Assembly: GCF_963921845.1 (NCBI RefSeq) | Contig: NZ_CAWUGZ010000130.1 | Location: 4,243 to 68,242 of the forward strand | Origin: Commensalibacter sp963921845 | Lineage (GTDB): Bacteria; Pseudomonadota; Alphaproteobacteria; Acetobacterales; Acetobacteraceae | Length of the DNA stretch: 64,000 nt | Reading direction: 5' to 3' | Shown here: positions 17,570 through 27,712 of the stretch, piece by piece | How the letters are laid out: every line of letters begins with the position of its first letter | Numbering within the stretch: position 1 is the stretch's first letter | Made by a program: the position numbers and the translations under genes | The notes under the pieces: generated by a model | What the model was told of the DNA's origin: nothing | The model's database searches: none | The model's input: the letters and a program-made list of their open reading frames with translations, nothing else

Positions 17570-18858
17570 AACCCTTATTGTTCGAAAACGTAAGATTAAT
17601 TGATCCCAAATCAAATATAGATCAACTCGGTCGTTTATTGGTTCAAGAAGGAAAGATTGTCGGTACGGATTTACCCAATGCAGAAGGTAAACCCGACGAA
17701 TGCGATATTATTAACGGTCAAGAATGCGTATTATGCCCAGGTTTGGTTGACATGCGCGTTACCGTTGGTGAACCTGGCTTTGAATACCGGGAAACCATAA
17801 ATACCGCTGCTTCGGCGGCAGCGGCAGGGGGAATAACTACGTTGGCAATATTGCCTAACAGTATGCCTGCCATTGATAACCCGGCGCTGGTTACTTTATT
17901 AAAAACAAAAGGCGATCATACACGGTCGGTAACTATTTTACCCTACGGTGCGCTAACCGTCGGTTGCGAGGGTAAAGAAATGGCAGAAATTGGCTTGTTG
18001 AAAGAGGCAGGCGCCATAGCCTTTACGGATGGCAACAAGGCATTGGCAGACACACGACTTATGATGCAAACCATGTCCTATGCACATGGCTACGATTGCC
18101 TTATTGTACAACATCCTGAAGATCCTGCCCTTGCTTATAAAGGAAGTGCAACACAAGGTGAATTATCCACACGATTAGGGTTACCTTCTATTCCTGCAGC
18201 CGCAGAAGCCATTATGATTGCAAGGGATCTGAAACTAGCAGAAATAACAAAATGTCGTTTGCATTTTGGTCACGTTTCAACAGCGGAAGGACTTGAGTTA
18301 ATACGTCAAGCGAAAGAAAAAGGCCTTCTCATTTCATGTGATACAGCCCCTGTCTATTTTGACCTCAATGAGGATGCTATTGGAGATTTTCGAACCTACG
18401 CCAAATTGTCCCCCCCTTTACGTTCAGAAGCGGACAGAATAGCCGTTTGCCAGGCTTTAGCAGACAAAACTATTGATGCGATTGCTTCTGACCATTTTCC
18501 AAGGGATGTGGATGACAAGCGACTGCCCTTTGCAGAAGCCGCAGCAGGAGGAACAGGTTTGGTTACCCTGCTTAGCGTCACACTGACCCGAGTCAAAGAT
18601 GGCACCTTATCGTTGATGGAAGCCATTTCATTCCTAACGTATAGACCCTCACATTTACTTGGACAACCTTGTGGCACCCTTGCGAAAGGAGCTGATGCTG
18701 ATTTATGCTTATTTGACCCGACTGCAACGTGGCAAGTGGTTGCAGGACACCTACCAGGTTTAGCTCAAAATACACCTTTTGATAACAGGATTTTGCCTGG
18801 CGTTGTATTAGGCACATGGAAACGGGGACGCAAAACGTTTTTTAGGGAAATATTATAA
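17566..18858 (+). CDS. pyrC: Dihydroorotase-family protein lacking the HxH metal motif
   Basis: A 430 aa amidohydrolase with the fold and order of class I dihydroorotase, which closes carbamoyl aspartate to dihydroorotate. The usual HxH after PGLVDM is absent: residues 64-66 are Arg-Val-Thr in PGLVDMRVTVGEPG. Later landmarks remain in part: HPEDP, HFGHVST and the Asp of SDHFPRD. Pseudomonas carries a similar inactive homologue (PyrC', or PyrX) that is needed to assemble ATCase. From memory, many alphaproteobacterial pyrB-linked copies share this form. It could be a structural partner of PyrB, with a second, active enzyme encoded elsewhere. It overlaps pyrB and plsY. Confidence 0.85.
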   Translation: MKPLLFENVRLIDPKSNIDQLGRLLVQEGKIVGTDLPNAEGKPDECDIINGQECVLCPGLVDMRVTVGEPGFEYRETINTAASAAAAGGITTLAILPNSMPAIDNPALVTLLKTKGDHTRSVTILPYGALTVGCEGKEMAEIGLLKEAGAIAFTDGNKALADTRLMMQTMSYAHGYDCLIVQHPEDPALAYKGSATQGELSTRLGLPSIPAAAEAIMIARDLKLAEITKCRLHFGHVSTAEGLELIRQAKEKGLLISCDTAPVYFDLNEDAIGDFRTYAKLSPPLRSEADRIAVCQALADKTIDAIASDHFPRDVDDKRLPFAEAAAGGTGLVTLLSVTLTRVKDGTLSLMEAISFLTYRPSHLLGQPCGTLAKGADADLCLFDPTATWQVVAGHLPGLAQNTPFDNRILPGVVLGTWKRGRKTFFREIL

Positions 18859-19523
18859 TGGAGCATATTTGGCAAATTCCTTCTTTTGCTTGGCCACTTA
18901 TGCTTGGAATTGGCTTAATAGCTTATTTAATAGGAAGTATTCCTTTTGGCATGCTGGTAAGTCGGTTAGGAGGGATTGACGATATACGAAAAGTAGGTTC
19001 AGGAAATATAGGCGCTACCAATGTGTTAAGAACAGGAAAAAAAAAATTAGCAGCGCTAACGCTTTTTCTCGATATGTTAAAAGGGGCATTTGCTGTTGGT
19101 TTCGCTTTTATTTTTGGTATGGTTTCGCCTAAGGCAGCCATGTCCATCGCATCAATTTTCGTCGTTATTGGCCATTGCTATCCGCTTTGGTTGAGTTTTA
19201 AAGGGGGCAAAGGGGTAGCAACAGGCCTAGGGGCAAGTTTAGTCTTGACACCTCTGGCCGGTATAAGTTGTTGTTTCATTTGGCTTATCGCTGCTAAAAT
19301 TTCTAAAATTTCTTCTGTAGGTGCTCTGAGCGCGTTTAGTGCGTGGCCAGTGTTGGTATTGGTTACCCATCAACTCCATTTTAAATCCACTCTTTTGTTT
19401 TCATCGCTTACGATTAGTATATTAATTGTATGGCGACACCGACAAAATATTTTTCGTTTAATTCGTGGAAGTGAACCCCACATTGGAGATGATAAAAGGA
19501 AGATACACCTTCCAAATGGATAA
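18858..19523 (+). CDS. plsY: Glycerol-3-phosphate acyltransferase
   Basis: Transfers acyl groups from acyl phosphate to glycerol-3-phosphate, the first acylation in phospholipid synthesis, in the inner membrane. The 221 aa polytopic protein has the three PlsY motifs: GSGNIGATNVLR (about residues 48-59), FKGGKGVATGLG (about 114-125), and a later HRQNIFRL near the end. Its ATG overlaps the pyrC stop as TAATG. The C-terminus overlaps the start of dprA by eight bases. Confidence 0.95.
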   Translation: MEHIWQIPSFAWPLMLGIGLIAYLIGSIPFGMLVSRLGGIDDIRKVGSGNIGATNVLRTGKKKLAALTLFLDMLKGAFAVGFAFIFGMVSPKAAMSIASIFVVIGHCYPLWLSFKGGKGVATGLGASLVLTPLAGISCCFIWLIAAKISKISSVGALSAFSAWPVLVLVTHQLHFKSTLLFSSLTISILIVWRHRQNIFRLIRGSEPHIGDDKRKIHLPNG

Positions 19524-20685
19524 ACGATCTACAAACGAAATCCCTGTTTCCGAACTTATTTCTTATTTAACCTTGGCAAGGACTGAAAATATAGGGGCAA
19601 TACGATATCGCCAACTTTTAAACACCTACAAAAATCCTGAACAAGCATTGAGGGCACTTTCTTCTCTAAATTTAAAAAAAGATCGTTCTAAAAAATTTAA
19701 CATTCCTACAACCGCTTCTATTCTTAGAGAAATTGAAAATACTTTTAACGCTAACGCGCAATTTATCCTCTATGGCTTTGACGACTATCCAAAATTACTG
19801 AGTCATATTTATGACCCACCCCCTATTCTAACCGTTTTAGGCAACAAACAGTATCTTGATAAAAAAAACATTGTTATTGTGGGGGCTAGAAATGCTTCGC
19901 TTCATGGTGTTCAAATTGCCCAAAACTTAGCCACAGAATTATCTTCCTATGGAATTGGCATCACTTCTGGATTGGCCAGAGGTATTGATCAGGCAGCCCA
20001 TAAAGGCGCACTCTATACGGGATTTACAATTGCTGCGATAGCCTGTGGTATTAATATCGCCTATCCTCATGAACATACAAAGTTACAAAACAAAATTGCT
20101 GAACAGGGGGTTGTGGTTACCGAATTCCCTTTTGGCGCACAACCCCAAGCCACGCACTTTCCACGAAGAAATAGATTAATTGCGGGTCTATGTCATGGAT
20201 GTGTCGTCATTGAAGCAGCACTCAACTCAGGTAGTTTAATAACCAGCAAACTGGCATTGGATTATCATAAACCCATATTTGCTGTCCCTGGCTCTCCTCT
20301 CGATCCACGCTGTAAGGGAAGCAATAATTTAATACGTTCAGGTGCTATTTTAACTGAAGAAGCATTGGATGTTTTGTCGGAAATCCCTGAATTTTCATTG
20401 AACAATAGTTTCCTCAACAGTCAGAAACTTGCACTTCAGAATAAAACCAAACCCTCTAAAGATCTTTTCAGTGCATCATCTAAACAAATTCTAAACAAGG
20501 ATACACACCATTTATCTATTGAAGATTATATCTTGTCTTTGCTTTCGACAACCCCCGTTTCAATCGATACTATCCTTAGGAATGCTCCATTCCCAGCTTC
20601 AAAAATTCTTAGTTGTGTGACTTTACTTGAAATTAATAGCAAGATACTTTATCAACAAAATGGTTACGTTTTGAAGTTTATATAA
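19516..20685 (+). CDS. dprA: DNA-processing protein A (DprA/Smf)
   Basis: Loads RecA onto incoming single-stranded DNA during transformation. The 389 aa protein has a short N-terminal helical region, then the Rossmann core with FDDYPKLL, VGARNAS, SGLARGIDQAAHKGAL, FPRRNRLIAGL and the SGSLITSKLAL stretch (roughly residues 90-300). A winged-helix-like domain ends the protein. I chose the ATG at 19516, eight bases inside plsY and with AAGGAAG upstream; starts at 19465 or 19489 would extend further into plsY. Together with comEC this is the second competence-type gene in the window. Confidence 0.92.
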   Translation: MDKRSTNEIPVSELISYLTLARTENIGAIRYRQLLNTYKNPEQALRALSSLNLKKDRSKKFNIPTTASILREIENTFNANAQFILYGFDDYPKLLSHIYDPPPILTVLGNKQYLDKKNIVIVGARNASLHGVQIAQNLATELSSYGIGITSGLARGIDQAAHKGALYTGFTIAAIACGINIAYPHEHTKLQNKIAEQGVVVTEFPFGAQPQATHFPRRNRLIAGLCHGCVVIEAALNSGSLITSKLALDYHKPIFAVPGSPLDPRCKGSNNLIRSGAILTEEALDVLSEIPEFSLNNSFLNSQKLALQNKTKPSKDLFSASSKQILNKDTHHLSIEDYILSLLSTTPVSIDTILRNAPFPASKILSCVTLLEINSKILYQQNGYVLKFI

Positions 20686-20731
20686 ATTTTCTTAAAACTG
20701 CGTATCCAACCCACTGGCCTAGCCTGTCCCA

Positions 20732-20758
20732 AACCTAATAATTTTTGAAATTTAGGTT
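20732..20758 (+). terminator. Weak hairpin after dprA
   Basis: AACCTAA at 20732-20738 pairs with TTAGGTT at 20752-20758 across a 13-base loop, and a short GCTTCTT follows. It sits between dprA and topA, where a transcript end is plausible, but the stem is short and the T-run poor. Confidence 0.3.
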
Positions 20759-20832
20759 GCTTCTTAATCAATAAACATTAGTATCTTTGACTTTGATTTA
20801 CTTTTTATATTGTACACTCATCTGGGGAAACT

Positions 20833-23415
20833 ATGACGGACGTCATTATTGTTGAATCTCCTGCCAAAGCCAAAACTATTAATAAATACCTTGGCAATAA
20901 ATACACTGTCGTCGCTTCATTGGGGCACGTAAGAGATCTTCCTCCGAAAGATGGAAGCGTTCGTCCCGATGAAAATTTTGCCATGGACTGGCAAGCCGAC
21001 GAGCGAGGTAATAAGCAAATAAAACTCATCGCTAAGGCTTTGAAAGGTGCACAAACGCTTTATCTTGCAACCGATCCCGATCGCGAAGGAGAAGCCATTT
21101 CATGGCACGTTCGATCCATGCTGGAAGAAAAAAATCTTCTTAGAAATATTAATGTCGAGCGTATCACGTTTAATGAAATAACAAGACAAGCCGTACAACA
21201 CGCAATTAAACATCCTAGAGATTTGGACCAACCTCTTATTGAAGCCTATTTGGCAAGGCGTGCCCTGGATTACTTAGTAGGATTTACGCTTTCCCCAATT
21301 TTATGGCGTAAACTACCCGGTTCCAGAAGCGCTGGACGCGTTCAATCGGTAGCTTTAAGATTGATTTGCGAACGTGAAGCGGAAATTGAAGTATTTCAAT
21401 CTAAAGAATATTGGACCATTACGGGACAGTTTAAAACCTTACGTAATATTGATTTTTCTGCAAGGTTGACTCACTTTGAAGGGAAAAAACTTGAACAATT
21501 TGATTTAGCCAATGAATCCATTACACAAAATATTTGCCAAGAGATTATTAAGACATCCTATGCCGTTCAATCGATCGAACGTAAACAAACGAAAAGAAAT
21601 CCTTCCCCTCCTTTTACTACGTCCACGTTACAGCAAGAAGCTTCAAGAAAACTTCATATGAGTGCTCAAACCACCATGAGGACGGCTCAACAATTGTATG
21701 AAGGGATTGATCTCCAAGGAGAAACGGTTGGACTTATTACTTATATGCGTACGGATGGTGTCCAATTAGCAAACGAAGCCATTGAGTCCATTCGAACCCA
21801 TATAGGGAAAAACTTTGGCAAAAATTATCTACCGGGCACAGCGCGTAAATACGTCAGTAAAGCAAAAAATGCCCAAGAAGCGCACGAAGCCATTAGGCCA
21901 ACCTCTATAGACAATACCCCTGATCACGTTGCGGCTTTTTTGACCCCTGAACAAAAAAAATTATATGAACTAATTTGGAAAAGGGCTGTTGCCAGTCAAA
22001 TGCAATCGGCAGTTATTGATCAAGTTGCCGCTGTTCTTAGCAATCCTAACCAAACCGCATTATTTCGGGCAACGGGTTCTGTGATCGCTTTTGATGGTTT
22101 TTTAAAACTTTACAAAGAAAGCTCCGACGACACAGATAAAGATAAGCATTCGAGTGATGCTTCAACCCTATTACCTACAATGAAAGAAGGGGAAGAGGTT
22201 AGCCTGAACAAGTTAAATCCAGAGCAGCATTTTACCCAACCTCCTGCGCGATACAGCGAGGCTTCTCTTGTCAAAAAAATGGAAGAACTTGGGATTGGAA
22301 GACCTTCAACTTATGCGTCTATATTGGGGGTATTAAGAGATAGAGATTACGTTGCTCTCGAAAATCGTTACTTTATTCCTCAAAACAGAGGTCGATTGGT
22401 TACAGCTTTTTTAACTTCCTTTTTCAAACGCTATGTAGATGTCGATTTTACCGCTAATCTTGAAGAACGGCTTGATAATATCTCCAACAGCAAATTAAAC
22501 TGGAAAACGGTTTTACAAGAATTTTGGCAAGATTTTTCCAAGGCTATTGAACAAACTAAAGACTTAAAAATATCTGACGTTATTGATGCATTGGATAAGG
22601 ATTTAGAAGCGCATTTTTTTGCTCCGAGCCCCGATAATCCTAACCCAAGGAAGTGTCCCGCTTGTACAGACGGTATCCTTCACCTTAAACTTGGTCGTTA
22701 TGGATCTTTTATAGGCTGTGTAAACTATCCAGAATGCCAATATACTCGCAAATTAATTGCTGAAGAATCAAACGATAACGACGAAAAAGAACTAATCGAA
22801 GGCACAAAACTATTAGGAAAAGATCCACAAACCGATAAAAATGTCTATTTAAAAAAAGGACCCTGGGGGCTTTATCTTCAACTCGGCGACACGGATTCCG
22901 AAGATAAAAACAAAAAACCCAAACGATCCACAATACCCTTTGGGACAAATGCCCTTAACCTCTCTTTGGAGGATGCGCTTGCACTTTTATCGCTCCCGAA
23001 ACAGCTTGGACCCCATCCTAAAACGCAAGAAACAATTCAAGCCGGCCTAGGGCGGTTTGGACCTTATCTTAAAATGGGAGGGATTTTTGCATCTTTAAAA
23101 AAGGGAGAAAATATTTTAGACATTACTCTTAATCAAGCCGTTGAGGTTATTGATCAAAAGCTTGCCACTATACGAACCCTTGGTTTACATACCAAAGACA
23201 ACAATCCTATTTTACTTCGCAAGGGACGTTTTGGTTTTTATTTGCAACATAATAAAACAATTGCCAATCTTCCAAAAGATAAAGACGAAACGACTTTATC
23301 GTTAGAAGAGGCAATGCAACTTTTAAAAGACAAAGGTAAAACTCCAAGCGGAGGCAAGAAAAAACCATCAACCACTAAAAATAAAGTGACAGTAAAAAAA
23401 ACTAAAAAAGTATAA
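20833..23415 (+). CDS. topA: DNA topoisomerase I
   Basis: Type IA enzyme relaxing negative supercoils. The 860 aa protein opens with the TOPRIM motif IVESPAKAK (residues 6-14) and DPDREGE (81-87), and has the active-site Tyr304 in LITYMRTDG. After the catalytic core there is one four-Cys zinc-binding motif (CPAC...GCVNYPEC, about residues 615-640), then GRFGPYLKMGG/GRFGFYLQ-type C-terminal repeats, and a Lys-rich tail. A good GGGGAAA precedes the ATG. It probably has its own promoter in the 147-base gap after dprA. Confidence 0.96.
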   Translation: MTDVIIVESPAKAKTINKYLGNKYTVVASLGHVRDLPPKDGSVRPDENFAMDWQADERGNKQIKLIAKALKGAQTLYLATDPDREGEAISWHVRSMLEEKNLLRNINVERITFNEITRQAVQHAIKHPRDLDQPLIEAYLARRALDYLVGFTLSPILWRKLPGSRSAGRVQSVALRLICEREAEIEVFQSKEYWTITGQFKTLRNIDFSARLTHFEGKKLEQFDLANESITQNICQEIIKTSYAVQSIERKQTKRNPSPPFTTSTLQQEASRKLHMSAQTTMRTAQQLYEGIDLQGETVGLITYMRTDGVQLANEAIESIRTHIGKNFGKNYLPGTARKYVSKAKNAQEAHEAIRPTSIDNTPDHVAAFLTPEQKKLYELIWKRAVASQMQSAVIDQVAAVLSNPNQTALFRATGSVIAFDGFLKLYKESSDDTDKDKHSSDASTLLPTMKEGEEVSLNKLNPEQHFTQPPARYSEASLVKKMEELGIGRPSTYASILGVLRDRDYVALENRYFIPQNRGRLVTAFLTSFFKRYVDVDFTANLEERLDNISNSKLNWKTVLQEFWQDFSKAIEQTKDLKISDVIDALDKDLEAHFFAPSPDNPNPRKCPACTDGILHLKLGRYGSFIGCVNYPECQYTRKLIAEESNDNDEKELIEGTKLLGKDPQTDKNVYLKKGPWGLYLQLGDTDSEDKNKKPKRSTIPFGTNALNLSLEDALALLSLPKQLGPHPKTQETIQAGLGRFGPYLKMGGIFASLKKGENILDITLNQAVEVIDQKLATIRTLGLHTKDNNPILLRKGRFGFYLQHNKTIANLPKDKDETTLSLEEAMQLLKDKGKTPSGGKKKPSTTKNKVTVKKTKKV

Positions 23416-23580
23416 GTAAATTGTTAAATTTTTAGAAAGCATGTATAGTTTAAGTCATAATTTGCTTTTTTTATGACGGAAATAACTACCCACTCTGCTT
23501 TGTTATTAATTTTTCACTCATTTTGACTTGTTAATAGCATCGTTAGATTTTGTCTTCGGAGAATTCCTATTCCCTCCCTT

Positions 23581-25197
23581 ATGCGGCAATCTTTCCATGT
23601 ATTTACACATACAAAGCCATTTTTCCGTGATATCATTTCTAATGATTACAGACGGCTATTAAAATGCATTGTGTTTACACTTTTTTTTCTAGCTGCAAGT
23701 TCTATAAGGGCTTTTTCTCAACCCCTCACGTCTACAACTTCCGTAAATACGTTTAATAAAGAAACATATTATAACGTTCTTACTACCGCGTTAACGTTCT
23801 TACAACCTCGTAGTTTAGAAGAACATACCATTCAACGCCTATGTATGTGGGGTTTGAATGGAATAAATGCCTTGGATCCTTCATTTACGCTCAAAGTGGC
23901 CGAAAACAAGCTCTATCTTTTCAGAGCTCAAAAATTAATTTATTCTGCTGAATTACCATCCTCAAAAAACGATATTCAACAATGGGTTCAATTCATTCTT
24001 GATTTTTGGTTCCAAGCTTGGAACAATTCCCCTGATATTAAAACTGGCGATAATCAAAATTTAATACAAGCTTTTTTTGACGAACTTTTTGATCATCTTG
24101 ATCCCTATTCACGTTATGTTGCGCCTGCTTCTGCTGATTCCGATCGTTCCTTTAGAGATGGGGGCGAGGCTAACGTCGGCATAACCTTAACCAAACACGG
24201 TAAATATACCTTAATTAACACTATTAACACTAATAGCCCGGCTTGGGAGGCCGGCATCGATGTGGGTCAATATCTTTTCAAGGTTGACGATAAAACTACA
24301 TTTGATCAACCCCTTAACACCATAAACCATTGGCTCGAAGGACCTGAGAATACCTATGTAATTTTAACCTGGGGTCATAAAAATTCAAAAAAAACACATA
24401 CAGCTAAAATAAAACGAGAGTTAATTCCCCCTGCAACGGTTTTTGCTTTTTCAAGTGACGATATTGTTATCTTAAAAATTACTTTATTTTCAACAACGAC
24501 TGCAGAAGAAATGAGTCAATACTTGGATCAAGCAATGCAAGAAATAAATATAAAAGGGTTGATTATTGATCTAAGGGGAAATCGTGGTGGTGTTTTGCAA
24601 CAAGCAGTAACGAGCATAGCGCTGCTTTTGGATAATGGTATTGCTGTAACTACGCAAGGAAGAAATCCAGAAGCAAACCATGTATGGGTCGTACAAGGAG
24701 GAGATCTTATTAAAGGGGCGCCTATTGTTATTTTAGTGGATGGACGCACAGCAAGCGCCGCTGAAATACTAGCCGCCTCACTTTCAGATCATAGAAGGGC
24801 TGTTGTCGTTGGAAGTGTGACGCTAGGAAAAGGACTTGTGCAAACCATTGCACAACTTCCGGATAATGGGGAATTATTTGTTACCTGGAGCCGCGTAATC
24901 GCACCTTTAGGTTGGCCTCTACAGGGTCTAGGAGTCATACCTCAAATATGTACCAGCAGAGGCAACGCTTTTGTACAAAAACAATTAAAAAACTTGGGAA
25001 CGCACACGTCCAATTATGAAACAATAATTTCTCTCTCACGAAAAACCCGATTGCCTTTATCTTCCAAAACCATTACCTTATTACGCAACTCCTGTCCCGC
25101 AGCGGTAGGGACAGATAATGATCTTGATATTGCTATTAAATTAATACTCGATCAAAATCTCTATACCCAAGCACTGAAACTTATTCCTGCAGAGTAA
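23581..25197 (+). CDS. S41-family C-terminal processing protease
   Basis: A 538 aa periplasmic serine protease. An N-terminal hydrophobic stretch (about residues 28-45, ending near AFSQP) is a signal peptide or anchor. A PDZ-type region follows (roughly 195-260), then the S41 core with IIDLRGNRGG, catalytic Ser392 in TASAAEI and catalytic Lys417 in LGKG. The 25-residue Ser-Lys spacing is that of Prc/CtpA. These enzymes trim periplasmic or membrane proteins at their C-termini; the target here is unknown. The nearest ribosome-binding-like GGAG is rather far from the ATG. Confidence 0.9.
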   Translation: MRQSFHVFTHTKPFFRDIISNDYRRLLKCIVFTLFFLAASSIRAFSQPLTSTTSVNTFNKETYYNVLTTALTFLQPRSLEEHTIQRLCMWGLNGINALDPSFTLKVAENKLYLFRAQKLIYSAELPSSKNDIQQWVQFILDFWFQAWNNSPDIKTGDNQNLIQAFFDELFDHLDPYSRYVAPASADSDRSFRDGGEANVGITLTKHGKYTLINTINTNSPAWEAGIDVGQYLFKVDDKTTFDQPLNTINHWLEGPENTYVILTWGHKNSKKTHTAKIKRELIPPATVFAFSSDDIVILKITLFSTTTAEEMSQYLDQAMQEINIKGLIIDLRGNRGGVLQQAVTSIALLLDNGIAVTTQGRNPEANHVWVVQGGDLIKGAPIVILVDGRTASAAEILAASLSDHRRAVVVGSVTLGKGLVQTIAQLPDNGELFVTWSRVIAPLGWPLQGLGVIPQICTSRGNAFVQKQLKNLGTHTSNYETIISLSRKTRLPLSSKTITLLRNSCPAAVGTDNDLDIAIKLILDQNLYTQALKLIPAE

Positions 25198-25342
25198 AAG
25201 AATATTGATCTCTTATTGATCATTTACTAAACTCTTAAATTTGCATGTCTAAGACGTTTAAAAACAAAATTCTTACTGTTTAATGCATCAAAATTAGTCT
25301 AATAACCACGTATAGAAAAATCAGTTACCATAAGGGTTTACG

Positions 25343-26497
25343 ATGAAATTACGACTTCGTCTAATTGCGTCTTCAGTTTTCAGTCTTTCCGCTTCTTTGT
25401 ATAGTGCTTTGGTCGTTTCATCATCTGCACAGGCACAGCCAGTACGGGGTTTGTATGTTACAGGTTCAGGAGGCGCCAGCTTTAATCAAGACCAAGTCGT
25501 GCGATTAAACTCTATTATGCCAGCTGGACGTGATGTATATCGTATAGGGGAAACAGGAATTGGTAGTATTGGATATGGGCTAGGAAACGGATTCCGTGTC
25601 GAAATTGAAGGAAACTACCGTAATAATTCTTTAAAATATCAAAATTTAGGTACCTACAAAGCATACGGTCACGGGAGCCAGCAAACCTATGGTTTTATGG
25701 CCAATGCACTGTTCGATATGGATATAGGCAATCATTATATTTTCCCTTATTTTGGCGCCGGTATAGGATATGGATGGTCGACCATGAATGGGGTGAATTT
25801 ATATACGAATGATAACAGACTTACTGAAAAACTTGGAGGCACTTTTGGTAATTTTTCATACCAAGCTATTGGCGGGCTTTCGTTTCCTACCCCTTGGATT
25901 GTAGGACTTTCTTTCGTTACTGAATATCGTTTTTGGACTATGCTTGCACCCCAAAGCCATACAGCAGACGTTTGGGGTACTCAAGGAGGATATAATTCAA
26001 CACACGAAGATAGATATGGTCGCGGCAACCGGGATACGACAACGTATTTTAATCATTCCCTTCTATTAGGCTTAAGGTACGAATTTAATCCTGCGCCCCC
26101 TCCGGAAACACCCGTATCTAATCCAACCCCCGAAGTGCCACATTCGAGAAATTCACAAACTTATTTAATCTTTTTCAATTGGAATAGCGCCGATTTGGAT
26201 GACCGTGCCAGAGCTATTGTACGAGAGGCTGCCTTAGGATATAGTAGCGTTCAACACACGCGCATTGAGGTCAATGGCTATACAGACAATTCTGGCTCTC
26301 AAAATGAAAAAGGCAAACGGTATAATATTGAACTTTCGTTAAAACGAGCCAAAGCGATACGAGCAGAGCTTATTAAAAATGGTATTGCAGCTTCTGAAGT
26401 TGATATTCACGGCTTTGGCTCAGAAAATCCACTCAAAAAAACCTCAGAAAATACAAGAGAAGCGCAAAATCGTCGCGTAGAAATTATAATACATTAG
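25343..26497 (+). CDS. OmpA-family outer-membrane protein
   Basis: A 384 aa outer-membrane protein. It has a signal peptide ending around AQA-QP (residue 32), a beta-barrel domain rich in Gly and aromatic residues to about residue 250, a Pro-rich linker, then an OmpA peptidoglycan-binding domain with YLIFFNWNSADL, GYTDNSG and the final NRRVEI. The conserved Asp (GYTD) and Arg (LSLKRAKAI) that hold the diaminopimelate side chain are present. It has a good AAGGG ribosome-binding site and converges on cysK. Confidence 0.92.
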   Translation: MKLRLRLIASSVFSLSASLYSALVVSSSAQAQPVRGLYVTGSGGASFNQDQVVRLNSIMPAGRDVYRIGETGIGSIGYGLGNGFRVEIEGNYRNNSLKYQNLGTYKAYGHGSQQTYGFMANALFDMDIGNHYIFPYFGAGIGYGWSTMNGVNLYTNDNRLTEKLGGTFGNFSYQAIGGLSFPTPWIVGLSFVTEYRFWTMLAPQSHTADVWGTQGGYNSTHEDRYGRGNRDTTTYFNHSLLLGLRYEFNPAPPPETPVSNPTPEVPHSRNSQTYLIFFNWNSADLDDRARAIVREAALGYSSVQHTRIEVNGYTDNSGSQNEKGKRYNIELSLKRAKAIRAELIKNGIAASEVDIHGFGSENPLKKTSENTREAQNRRVEIIIH

Positions 26498-26538
26498 CGT
26501 TTAAAATAGAATTTACATTTTAAATCTCAAAACAAGTG

Positions 26539-27546
26539 TTAGTTTAAACCCGCAAATAATGGCGTTGACAAATACCGTTCTGCAAAGGAAGGGGCTATTA
26601 CTACGATCGTCTTTCCTTTGTTCTTTGTATCCGATGCCAGTTTAAGACCGGCATGCAAAGCTGCTCCAGATGAAATCCCCACAGCTATACCATCAAGGCG
26701 TGCCAACCTCCGTGCTGCACCAATGGCTTCGTTCTCAGAAACTACAAGTATTTTTTTAATCACACTTGTATCAAGAATTTTAGGTTTGAACCCAGCACCA
26801 ATTCCTTGAATGCCATGAGGGCCCGGTTCTTCACCATTTAAAACCGCACTCTCAGCAGGCTCTACGCCATACATTTCGATGTTCAGATTATGTTGTTTTA
26901 AAATTTTTGCTATACCCGTAATAGTGCCGCCTGTTCCTATCCCTGCGACAACAATATCTACCTTACCTTTGGTGTCTTCCCAAATTTCTCTTCCCGTTGT
27001 TTTCTCGTGAACCAAACTATTCATTTTATTTTCAAACTGTTCTGGCATCCAACTGTGAGGAGTTGTTTTAACAATTTCTTTTGCCCTTGCTATTGCCCCC
27101 GCCATGCCTAGACTTCCCGGAGTCAGCTCCACTTCTCCATCAAGAAAGCGTATCATTCTCCTTCGCTCAATTGATGCTTTTTCAGGCATGGTAACAATTA
27201 ACCGATATCCCCTAGAAGCAGCCACAAATGCCAAACCTATTCCAGTATTTCCAGAAGTGGGTTCAACAATAACGCTTTTATGAGGGATCAATTTCCCCTC
27301 TTTTTCAGCCTGCAAAACCATTGAAGCCGCAATACGATCTTTTACGGAAGCCAAAGGATTAAAACATTCCATTTTAAGAAGAATATCGGCTTGAATTTTA
27401 TCAATGGCAAGCAAATTTCTTGGACGCACTAGTGGGGTTCCACCAATCGTTTCAAGGATGGAATCGTAAATTTTTCCTCTAGGTTCAGCAAAACTAAAAT
27501 GATTATCATCATCTAAAAATGTTTGGGAAATTTCTTTACGCGACAT
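26539..27546 (-). CDS. cysK: Cysteine synthase A (O-acetylserine sulfhydrylase)
   Basis: Makes cysteine from O-acetylserine and sulfide using pyridoxal phosphate. The 335 aa protein has the PLP Lys69 in ASVKDRIA, the phosphate-binding GTGGTITG, and the substrate loop PTSGNTG. I use the ATG at 27546, eight bases after GGAGA; an ATG further upstream would place this site inside the gene. The N-terminus is about 20 residues longer than the E. coli enzyme. It is divergent from an Rrf2-family regulator, which may control it. Confidence 0.94.
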   Translation of the reverse strand: MSRKEISQTFLDDDNHFSFAEPRGKIYDSILETIGGTPLVRPRNLLAIDKIQADILLKMECFNPLASVKDRIAASMVLQAEKEGKLIPHKSVIVEPTSGNTGIGLAFVAASRGYRLIVTMPEKASIERRRMIRFLDGEVELTPGSLGMAGAIARAKEIVKTTPHSWMPEQFENKMNSLVHEKTTGREIWEDTKGKVDIVVAGIGTGGTITGIAKILKQHNLNIEMYGVEPAESAVLNGEEPGPHGIQGIGAGFKPKILDTSVIKKILVVSENEAIGAARRLARLDGIAVGISSGAALHAGLKLASDTKNKGKTIVVIAPSFAERYLSTPLFAGLN

Positions 27547-27712
27547 TTCGGCTCGTCTCCTATAATGCAATTAGGATTCAATTTATAGTACTACTCTAGT
27601 TTGTAAATAAAATTATCTACATTATTTTATGTTATTATTAAGAATACAATAAGTAAAATTATGATAATCGTTTGCTGTTGTCAGGATTAATTTAAAGGTG
27701 GAATTATAGTAT

